A stretch of DNA of 64,000 nucleotides from Phoronis australis (Eukaryota; Phoronida; Phoronidae). The stretch spans positions 1,712,806-1,776,805 of the forward strand of contig NMRA01000003.1 of NCBI GenBank assembly GCA_002633005.1, written 5' to 3'. The translations under genes were made by a program, and so were the position numbers. Below, in pieces: positions 1 through 11,743 of the stretch; within the stretch, counting starts at the first letter, position 1; every line of letters starts with the position of its first letter. A model generated the notes under the pieces. That model searched no databases, was not told where the DNA came from, and saw nothing but the letters and a program-made list of their open reading frames with translations.

Positions 1-370
1 ACAGCCACTACATTTCAAACGGGCTTTTGACCAAACTTTCGAATCATTTCTGTCCGAAATTGGTGAGATTTTACCGAAGTAGTATCCGTGTGTTCTTTGC
101 CATTATATTATGAAGATCTTAAAATTCGAAATTAGTTTCTTTGATAACAGTTGTCGTTAAGTTGCTGAAAATAGCATCATTCACCAGAAATACTCTTTGC
201 AGCCATTGTCTTATCACCATACGTGGCTGTATAATTATTTGATGATGTTAAGCTGACGCACGCACTATCTTTCTCCATCACATAAACTTAATTCTTGGCT
301 TGATGACTGGCTAGCCTTGATGAGTGAACCGTTTTATATCCATCAATGCATTGGCGAGTATTCATTAGGG

Positions 371-483
371 CTTATATAATTCACTCCGCGCAGCCAGTAG
401 CGAGTGAGCTGCGTGTGGGTATATATGTTACTTGTTGCTGCATATGAATCAGTGTAGTAGAGATCTCAGTCAATGTTAGCACC
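371..483 (+). promoter_or_regulatory. Candidate internal promoter of a short ANKFN1 isoform
   Basis: A TATA-like stretch (TTATATAATT, about 371-380) lies roughly 110 bp before an ATG that opens an exon with a good donor (GTCAGT at 535). A second TATATAT run is at about 421. The sequence does not exclude an ordinary internal exon, since GATCTCAG at about 463-470 could be an acceptor. Confidence 0.25.
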
Positions 484-3400
484 ATGAGGACTGTCATTCA
501 GAAAGTAACCAGTTATTTCAGCACAAATGCAAAGGTCAGTTCTACAAAGTGCAGTTAACATTGTTTAACATTGTGAGAAAACATTCCATTTGGTGTACAT
601 TAATTGGCACAGTTTTGTATTTAACTGTGCTTGTGTAGATGTTTGTTATTGTACTTTGGGCCTCTGGCCTCGAATGTAAATAAAGTATGGGGTGGAATTG
701 ACACTGTTTTGACTGATCTGGGTTAATACAATTTGAACATTTTCTTTTTAGGAGAACGAAAAGAACTTGAGTCAGTGGGAGTTCCGTCACAGATTGCTGA
801 AGCGGATGAAGGCTGGCTATGACTATGCCAGTGAGTAAAACTTATCGTCTTCAGTTTGTGCATTAAAATTACGTACAACTGTTATCAACAAAGACACAAG
901 GAAATTTGAGCATTCAAAAGCAACTGGCTTCTGTCAAAAATCAAAGCTTGGAATTTTCCACTTTTAAGAGGGTTTGCTCTTTTTTGGTTTGATGTCCATT
1001 TTCCTTTTTCTTTGTCTCTTTTTTATCACTTTGACTTTATTTGTGCAAAAACATTTATTTCAGTTCAATTCTACTGCACAAAAAATGTTTCTATCACACA
1101 AACCTATTTGTCGGTGGAATAATTCATAACCTGGAAAATTTTTCTCTTTTTGTCATCAGTCATTCCAAGCCCTGAAAAATCTAACTTTTGAGTTAGTCCG
1201 CTTATCGCTTTAAATCTGTTATTATCTTGTTTCTAAGTTGTGGGCTGCTAGTGGGTTTGGGATGCCAAGCTAACACTTGGTTATTGCTTGAGATAAGGCT
1301 CAAAAAGTTGACTTCAGGGTGTGTCATTTTGTGCATGCATTACCTTCTCAAACACTACCGGACTGGTATTTCTTTCATTGCCCAGAAGTTCTTCTGAATA
1401 ATGAACAATTTGAGATCAGTTATCTAGCGAACAACAGTCTGAGTCAAAAGTTAAGTTTTTGATGTCTAAAGTTGTGTTTTTTCTGTGTTAACAATGTCGT
1501 GAGTTTTTCAAACATAAAATGTTGACAATGTTGGCTATTATTTTTTTGATTTTGTTTGGATTTTCGAAAACTTTACTGTACTGTATTTCAGTCCATCCAG
1601 TAAAAGAGTATAACAAATGATATGAAATATGTCACGGTGGAGACTGCTAAACTATGATTTGATTTCAGTGTGTTAACTGTGTGAAATGAGTTTGAGCTTT
1701 TGTTTGTTGGCCATCAGTATTGTGTGTTCCTTACACATTCAGTCAATAACCTGCAGAGTCCATTGGCATTTGCCGCACCTCTAGTTTGATCTTGTCTTAA
1801 CTGTTACCCGTCCGTACACATATGAAGCTATTATTGATTTTTCTTTAAACATGTGATTTCATTGTAGTTTTTGGAAAACTTTAATAGCTTACATTGGCTG
1901 TTAACACCCTCTCCCAGTGTACGCTTTATTAACATTTTTGAGAATATCATAAATAATTTAATTATCAGCTCAAGGAAAATTGCCAATTGGTGATACAGTA
2001 GTTTTTAATTCCCCATATTTTCAAAAAGACACAAGGAAAATTTGTTAGTCGACAATTTCGACAAATTCCAGGTCAGCCAGGAAATTCAGATCAAAAATTG
2101 TTTCCAAAGTCACCGCTATTAAGGCTGTTTACAATTTTCATTGGGCTCTGGGTTTCAAATTTTTTCTTGGCCTGTGTTGAATGACAAGCTACAAATTTAA
2201 AAAATATTTGAGATTTGACCCACATCAATTTAATTTCTATTCAGATTCAATTTCGAGTTTCACAGTACTGATCAAACTGTAACTGTGGCATCTCCCGAGT
2301 CAGTCCACATGCTGCCCTGCATTGTCGTTGACGTGGCTAATCTTTTATGATGAAGGTGCACTGGCAAAATTAGCTCTGCCATGCTTACAAAATTTCTATT
2401 CTAGCAAATATGTTATGCTCTATAAAAGGTGGCCCTTTTTGAAACTAACATATTAAATTTGACTATTGTTTACTCCGTCATTTTGGATGTAATTGACAAT
2501 ATGGTGGAGTCACATGGCACTAAATTTTCTAGAGATAGAAAATAGCTCAGCTGAGTCAGCAGAAAACCAGATATTCTTAGTTATGAACATGTGATTTCAG
2601 TTTTATTCCCAGCTAAACCTTCTGGTGAACCTGACTGCCCTGTTTTTTTTCACTGAATTTCTTACATGAACTTCGTCCATCTGAGTTAAGTTTTATTAGA
2701 GGTCTCACCTTCCTCAATGACTGCATAATCATTTGTAAAAGTTGTAGAGTATAATTCATAATAAATTTATTAGAAACACGCAAGTACAGAGAAAATAAAA
2801 AACATAAAAACAAGACAAAAAAGTAAAAGTACAAATAAATGCAAGACACGAATAATATAGAAAGTCAAAAACTTATTTCCATTTTGGTCTGTAAAGTCAA
2901 GTTTGTTCATATTGCCATTATACACTAGTGAACAGCACGATTCTGCTATTTGTTGTGCTTGTATTATTTAAAAAACCATCACTGATAAATACCACTGTTC
3001 TGAAAATTATCAACTGCATGCCCTCAACAAAAAAGTCATTTTGAAAACTCGAAGGTTTGTGTCATTTCAGTATACTTAAGCCGCTCATATTTCACATATC
3101 GATAATTGATCAAAAACCAAGTTGACCAATTATTCTGCTTTTTCATTAGTATGCCTGTTTAGCTGTATAGGGTGGCGGTGTTGCGTCATTTGTGACTCAA
3201 TTCATTAGCAGTGATACAAAAAACAGATGAGAAAGAGCATCAACTGATGGTATTAATTATTTGTAATCGAGCTCTTGGTGTAAATGAGTTATGAACAATA
3301 CCTCAGAATTAGTATTATAGTATTTTGTAATCATGGAGGAATATTTGTCTCATACCTTCATTGTCATAATTGACTGTATTTTTGACATGAGAATTGAATA

Positions 3401-6400
3401 ATACAGGATATTTGCAAGATGAGTCGCTTGCTTCGAGAGGCCTCACCCCAGCGGCATGTCCAGTGACGTCAATGGTGATCAATTATGTCCCACACTTGAC
3501 CATGTGTAATTTTTGTATTGTAACCTCCACTTAGATATCACTCACCAACTTGTACCGTCGCATATTTTACAGTTTTGAATAGTTTCATGTCCTTGAATTT
3601 AGTTGTCGCACCCAGGAAGGGAGTCTTCCAGATAATTTGCGGGAGGGCACTACTGCACATTCACGGTTCAATCGGTCCATTGCTATACTTTGGACACTAG
3701 GGAAACAGCTTCCCAAGACAAGAGGAAAATTCCTTAGTCGACTTTTCAGCGTACAAGAAATTATAGGTCGCTTAAACCAGGAATTTCAGATGAAATACAG
3801 CTTCTAAAGTCACTGCTATTAACGCTGTTTACAATTTTCATTGGGCTCTGGGTTTCAACTCTTTGCATGTTTTGAATGACAAGCTACAAATTTAAAAAAT
3901 ATTTGTGATTTGACCTGCATAAATTTAATTTCTATTATCTTCAGATTCAATTTCAAGTTTCACAGTAGTGATCAAACTGTAACCCTACGGGGATCTCCGA
4001 GTCACTCCACATGTTGCCCTGCATTGTCACTGACCTGGCTTCTTTTATGATGAAGGTGCATTGTCATTATCTCTGCTATGTTTACAAAATTTCTATTCCA
4101 TCTTGCATATCAGTTATGCTCAAAGGTGGCCCTTTTTGAAATTAAGATATAAAAATTGACCATTGTTTACCCTGTCATTTTGGATGTAATTTGACACTAT
4201 GGTGGAGTCACATGGCATTAAATTTTCTAGAGATAGAAAATGGCTCAGCTGAGTCAGCAGAAAACCAGATATTCTGAATTATGAACATTTCAGTTTTATT
4301 CCCGACTAAACCTTTTAGAGAACCTGACTGCCCTGGTTCTTTTCACTGAATTTTTTTACATGAACTGCGTGCATCTGGGTTAAGTTTAATTATAGGTATT
4401 ACCTTCCTCGATGACTGCATAATCGTCTGTAAAAGTTGTAGAGTATAGTTCATACAGAGAAAAAACAAAAACACAAGAAATAAAAATAAAAGTATAAGTA
4501 CAAGACATGGATAACACAAAAAATCAAAAACTTATTTCCGTTATGGTCTGTAAAATAACAAGTTTGTTCATATTGCCATTATGAGAAATGAACACACTAT
4601 TGAACAGCGTGATCCTGTTATTTGTTGTACTTGTGCTATTTTTGAAATCTTTTGCGTATCGATGATTGCTAAAAAAAAAACAAGGTGACGAATTATTCTG
4701 TTTTTCATAAATATGCATGTTTAGCACTCTAGGCTGGCAGTGTTGCATCATTTGCAACTCAATTCATTAGCAGTATAACGGAAAACAGTCAATTGATAGT
4801 ATTAATTATTTCCTATCAAGCTTTTTGGGGTAAATCGGAATTGGAATATAGTATTTTGCAATCATAAAAGAATGTTTATCTCATACATTCACTGTCATAA
4901 TTAACCGCATTGTTGATGTGAGAACTGAATAATACAGGATGTTTGCAAGATGAGTCGCTTGCTTTGAGAGGCCTCACCCTGGCAGCATGTCCATTGACGT
5001 TAATGGTGATCAGTTATGTTCCATGCTTGATCTTGTGTGAATGAACTTTAAAATCAGTGCATATGTAAACACCAACACACTCAAATTTTGGCCAAAAACA
5101 AATTTGACCGTGTATTGTAACCTCTGCTTAGATACCACTCACCAACTTGTACCATCACATATTTTACAGTTTTGAATAGTTTCATGTCCTTGAATTTAGT
5201 TGGCGCACTCAGGATGGGAGTCTTCCAGATAATGGGCGGGAGGGCACTACTGCACATTCACGGTTCAATCGGTCCATTGCCATACTTTGGAGACCGGGGA
5301 AACAGCTTCCCAAGATATTTACTAAGTGATCAAGTCTCGTACCATTTCTTCTTCTCAAGTTGATAACTGAGATGACAAAAAAGCCGCAACTGCACTATTT
5401 ATTAGTGTTTATGTTGAATCTATGAACTGTCTGAGTTGTTGTGTTTTCACTGCATGGTCAACATAGGCCAGTTTGTCAGGCTGTTGTTTCAAGTTGTTAT
5501 TTATTTGGCAGGGCCTCCGGATTCTCCTACGAATGTTCGACTGAGTGTGGCTAGTTCATCGTCTCTAATAATCCATTTTGATGAGCCTGACTCAAACAAC
5601 AGTGCAGTTGTCACCAAGTATAAAGGTGAGTCAGTGAATGTTTCAAGCTGGCACTTGACGGTTGTCTTAGCAACCACTAATGACACGACCATTGTTTGAA
5701 ATTGGTATACTAAGAATACTCTTCTTTGTTTGTTGATCGAGTTGAAATCTAAATTTGGAACTACGAACTTACATAAAACATAATTAGTGCCCTTGTTCTA
5801 TATATATATCGCCATGTACAACAAATTAAGTGGTGTATTAATGCATGCTGGTATTAATTATAACTGGTGTATCAGTAGTTTGATTATCTTGGATCGTTGG
5901 GTAGCTTTTTTACTCTTTATATGTTAGGCTATTGTTTAAATTTGGAACTACGAACTTACATAAAACAATAATTAGTGCCCTTGTTCTACATATATATATA
6001 TATATCGCCATGTACAACAAATTAAGTGGTGTATTAATGCATGCTGGTATTAATTATAACTGGTGTATCAGTAGTTTGATTATCTTGGATCGTTGGGTAG
6101 CTTTTTTACTCTTTATATGTTAGGCTATTGTTTGAAGACATTTCAAATGACATTGATTCTATTCTCAGTGGAATGGAGTTGCCACCCGTCGTTCACCCCC
6201 GTCATTGGCGATGCCATCTTAGAAGATTTAAGGCATCTCAGCTATGAGATCCCCAATTTGCTGCAGGGAACACGGTATTATGTCCGAGTTACAGCCTGGA
6301 ACATCAAAGGTTACGGCCCTCCCGCACTTTCCAACCCACCATTTGCTGTCCCTTCAAGTAGGTTTTGCACTGAAAGAGTTTGTTTTTTTTCATCTCACTA

Positions 6401-9400
6401 ATGTTTTAAGCAGCTCTGAACTCGCATTCCGTCAAAGAAACTGAATTTTCATTTAGGGTACTCACCACTGCCATAAAATTGGTCTCGTCTTGTTCCATAC
6501 TCAAATGAGAAGTGATTTTTAGTCTCGCAAAAAAATGACTGTTTCCTGCTGCTCAAGCCCGTGCTCGACGAACAAGATGACAGACTGTGACAAATTTACT
6601 TGTAGAGTGTGACAAATTTACTTGTAGAGCGTGACAAATTTACTTGTAGAGTGTGACAAATTTACTTGTAGAGCGTGACAAATTTACTGGAGAGCGTGAC
6701 AAATTTACTTGTAGAGCGTGACAGATTTACTTGTAGAGCCTGACCTTCTGCAATAACCAACAGTGAGCTCTTTTGAAGCCCAGACATTACAGTTATTCTG
6801 TCCGAGGAACATTTTCAGAACAATTTTGTAATGGGGAGTGGTTTAAATCGAAATATGTCTTTTGTGACAGAAGGTGAGCTTATAACCAGTTGGACGATTG
6901 CATTTGGGCAAATACAGAAAGTCACTCAGTGAATTATAAAATTTACTCCTTATTGTTCAAGAGACATTATATGGTATCCCATCATAAATGCAGAACTAGT
7001 TGACCTGTTAAAACCTGTTCCATAAAGTGAGTACCCTATTAAGTGCTCAGTTCTTGAACAGGTGCTCGTGATCACTCTCAATAGCTAGTTTGTTTAGAAA
7101 TCCAAGATGACATCTGACGTGACTTTAGATTTGAGGCGATTACCTAAAACAATAATAATGAGCCTAAGCAGTAATTGTTGGATGTCTAGCACCTTATGCA
7201 CAACGAGATCGTAGGAGGTAATTGTGGTGAATTTGGCACAGAAATATTTTAATCAAATGAGCTTGCTTTATGTTGATTATAGGGGTGTTTCTGTGTGTTC
7301 TGTCACCTCTGAAACAGTCATTCATGTGGTATAATTTATCAAAGTTTCATAAGTTCAAATAGTAAGAACTAGTTGCCTGTCAAAATGATCGTTCTAGAAC
7401 TGATTTGTTGACATCTGCTGTTGTAAATGCCATTTTCGAATTGAGGCGAGTGTTTTCTGTTGAACAACAGTGAGCTGTCACTTTGGGTGGGTGCCCGCAT
7501 ACTCGTTTTGAGCAAGCGCATGCTGTATTGAACAGGCTTCAGGACTACTTTTATTCTGAACCAGGTTGGCGAGAACACAGCAACACAGTACCACGCTCCT
7601 ATGGAAAACTAGCACTCCTTGATGACCTATTCAGTAGTATCAGGGACTCGCGTCCAGCTGACGCTTCAGAAATTAAAAACATGATTGAGGACAAGCATTC
7701 GTCGCCAAGCAGTTCCCCGATTTATCAACGAAAGAGTTCCTCTCACAACATGAAACGCAGTATTAAGAGTCTGTTCTCTTCAGCACCAAAGTTTCAAAAG
7801 AATCTCAAGAGGTATGAAACTTATACAAATGCCGAATTTGACCCAAATTGATCTTTTTGTCATTTATTGTAGGCAATGTATCCAAAAACGTTCTTGGTCA
7901 ACAAAATTCATCTTCTGATATTGCCTTATTGGTCACAAAACAATCGCCACAACATTAAATTTTCTTTAAGTTGTGCCTTACAGGGCTTGGAATTTTCCGC
8001 GGAAACGCGGATTTCCGCTTTTTTCAAATGTGCTTTCCGCTTTTTTTATAATATTTCCGCGTAAAAAAATCGGATTTGATATAAAATTTCCGCGGCAAAT
8101 TCCTTTCTTACCGCGGCGTTGCAGACGACATTCACCTCGAAAAGCGGAAATTGCTCTTTATGTTTCGGAGGAACGTAAATTGTCAACATTGCCGGGGCAT
8201 CTGGGACAGCGTGGTGTGATTTTCAATGGCGTCTCGTGTTATTGTTAAGCGCGGCGGCAAATACTACCGCTCTGCAGCCAAAAATGTGTGGGTTGGGAGT
8301 GGACGGGCGAGCTAAAAGGACGCAGACGCATGCTACTGATGGTGGGAACATTTTTTTTTTTTTTTTTATTTTTATTTTTTCTTTTAAAATTTTTTTAGTC
8401 CTCCTGATGTTTGTCAGGGAAAGGTTTACATTGACCATTTAAAGACTGTTTATCGGGCATGATTTGGGCCGTAAAAGTTTCCGCGTTTTTTGTCATTGGT
8501 CATTCCAAGCCCTGGCCTTAAAAATTAGGAGATTTTTCTGAATCTGAAGTTGTAGTAAACATGATTTTGATCCCTGAATAAGTTGAAATTAGGGAACATC
8601 AGACCTACGACCAGGAAGGTGAACCACAGGCTCCTTTAGTTAACTTGTGTAAGTTCCAGCTGAAGATGGTCCTACAAATTAAATTGAAGTGATAAGATTT
8701 AATTGAGATGACTAGGGCAAACCATTAATTTATCGTAACTTTTTTCTAGTCGAGGTGTCTATCTTGCCTGCCTATTCTACAATGAAGATAGAATCCTTGT
8801 GACTACTGAGGAAAACTTGCCCATTGTTGAAGTGGATGAGAACTTCTCTGGTGTTAGCTTGCACGCTGACTTCCATTGGCTAATGAAGGTGGCCTGTACA
8901 TGGGATGATGTCAAGGCACTCAAGCAGGATATGGATAAGAGCTCCAGCTCCAGTATTGTACATTTCCGCAGCAAACTGCTGCAGGCTGCAGGCAACATGC
9001 AGGTATGGGGAATGTGTGACAATGTGCTGCTTAATGTAGTTTGCAGTAAAATATCGTAAACTGCAATCCCACTGCATCCACTGTTCATGTGTATATGGCA
9101 GATTCACAATGATCGTTACTGTTCAGGTAGTGAGCAGCCAATTGACACCCTCCTGCACTCATGTACAGTTGATGACTCATTTATCAAGTATTGAAGTTTC
9201 AAATGTCTCGCGGTTGTCAAAAATTGTTGTACATGTTTTGATGTTCAGTTTTCATTGACGAACTTTTAATCTTGTATTTCTAGTCTGCCCTTAGTGTGCA
9301 TGATCTTGGTCAGTTCTACTTCAAGCCAGTAAAGGATGCCAATGGTTCTATTGTCCTAACCACCATCTCGTACATTAAAGACCCCAAGATGGTGGCAGGG

Positions 9401-11695
9401 GCCTCGGTCAAGTGGATGCCCTTGGGCAAGATCCAACGGAGGATATCTTCATGTAGTGACCTCATGTCTGCACCTGATATGTTGGTCACTTCCATATCGG
9501 TGAGTTGACGTAGGTTATAGGTGATGTAGTTTGAACTTCCTTGGGTCTTTTTGGTGATAATTAGTTCATAGTTCAGAGAAACTGTTTTGGTATTTTCGTA
9601 AGGATACTGCGTCTGATGACCCTTTCTGGTTAATTTTTTGTCAGCCCCCAGGTGTTAGCGCGAAGCGGGGGAACATATAGGTTATGAAAGAATGTCATTA
9701 TGTCACACAATGTTGTTGCCATGATATCTCCAAATGGAATTAAGCTGGACTGAGACTGTGTTCATATATTGCACTGAGGTGTAGGTGGAACATCTCCAAG
9801 CACTAGTCGATTTTGGTGACCTTGACGTAATTTTCAAGGCCACAGCTAGAAAATTAAGTTCTCACTTAGAAAATGTTGTTGCCGAAAAAAGCTGCAGATT
9901 TTGTTCATATTTCGTACCAAGATGTTGGTAGGATATCTCCAGGCGCCAGTCAATATTGGTGACCTTGATATCATTTTCAAGGTCACAGCAAGTTTTTACG
10001 CAATATCTCAAGGAGGAACATCAACAGTTTCTTCATATTATGTACTGAGATGTAGTTTTGGTACATGTGGTGACGGGTCACTCTGTGACAACTGCTCATT
10101 TTCTATAAAACCTAGGTATACTTACCGGTAATTCACTGACAATTATTTTCACTATGATTGCCATTCAGTTAAACTGACATGGTAACCTTACTTTAAAATA
10201 ATTTTATTGTTAATTAGCAGTGTGCTGGGTATGATAATTTATTCTTATCATTCTCTATCTACATGACATCATACCATTAACTAGTCTTATTGCCGTGTCT
10301 GCAAGACATGATAATATGCACTAGTCTTATTGTTATCTGTCTACTGGACATGACACTATACACTGGTCTTATTGTTATCTGTATACTGGATATGATACTA
10401 TATACTAGTCTTATTATTATGTGTCTATTGGACATGACACTTTATACTAGTCTTATTGTTATCTGTCTACTGGACATGATACTATATACTAGTCTTATCT
10501 GTCTACTGGACATGATGCTTTACAATAGTCTTATTGTCTCTGTCCATAGGACAAGATACTATACATTAGTCTTATTGTTCCGTGTCTATGGGACATTGTA
10601 CTGTACACTAGTCTTATTGTTCTCTGTTTACAGGACATGATACTATATCACCAAGTGAGCACAATACCACTGCCTCAGGGACTTTACCTGGGATACCTCA
10701 AACTGAGAAGTACTGTCGATCTGATACGGCTCATAGTTCAAGAGAAGAGGCCCAATGTATTACCATATACAAAAATCCGCGACTGTCCCAATGTGTCACG
10801 TGAGGAGTGGGAGTGGCTACAGGCACTGGGTACCAATGACACACGAGAGGCTCCACTAGAAAGCCAACTTCAGTTTCAGAATGTCATTGTCTCTGCAACT
10901 AAACGTCTCCTTGGACATTTAGGTAACCTTTGTGAACTGTCCAGAATTCTTTTATGTAACTGTAGGATTTCTACAGTTTGTTAGGGTCATTACATGGGTG
11001 GCGCACCATAGGGGGCTGGGGGGGGGCTAAACCCCCCACTTTTTTCAGTGCTACGCCGCACATGTGCTATGGGCGGTGTGCCACAGGGTGACTGAGGGGC
11101 TTTAGCCCCCACTTTTTTCAGTGCTGCGCCGCCCATGCATTAGACAAAGTGTCCTTGTCTCCTAGCAATTTTCATGTTACTGAAATTATGCAATTTGATT
11201 ACCATATTTAATGGTTACTATAATGAAAGCTATTATCACATTCATGTAATGGGCGAGGAGATGAAATCAGGATAATCACACTTTAATCACTATCATCACT
11301 CTAATAAAGACATTCCTGTCTCACATCACATATAGTATTAACTGTTTTACATACCCTTAAGGGTAATAAGAGTCTGTCTATTGACTTCTTTTAAATATTG
11401 GAATTTTACATTTAGAAGGTTGTAAAGTTGCAATAAATTATTAAAATGCATTTCTAAGTATTGTATAATCTTAATATCAAATATCAAATTTAGTGGAAGA
11501 TTAATTATAATTGTGCCCGTCTTGAGTGAGCCGACACTCGCTGGCAGGTCTAAGCTATGTAGAACTTGACCACTATGTCCATTGAAACATTTGTAGCCAT
11601 ATATCTTTTCTGAAATGGTGACCAGAGACCAAGGCCCTATATACACAATATTAGTTCAGAGGCTCTTTCGAGGACCAGGTAGTCTATGTACATAA

Positions 11696-11743
<48 letters not shown>

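Noticed and set aside
10290-10640. 116-codon open frame with repeated LLDMTLYTSLIVICL-like pattern
   Set aside because: It is the translation of the 43-bp minisatellite, whose frame persists only by unit length; it is intronic.
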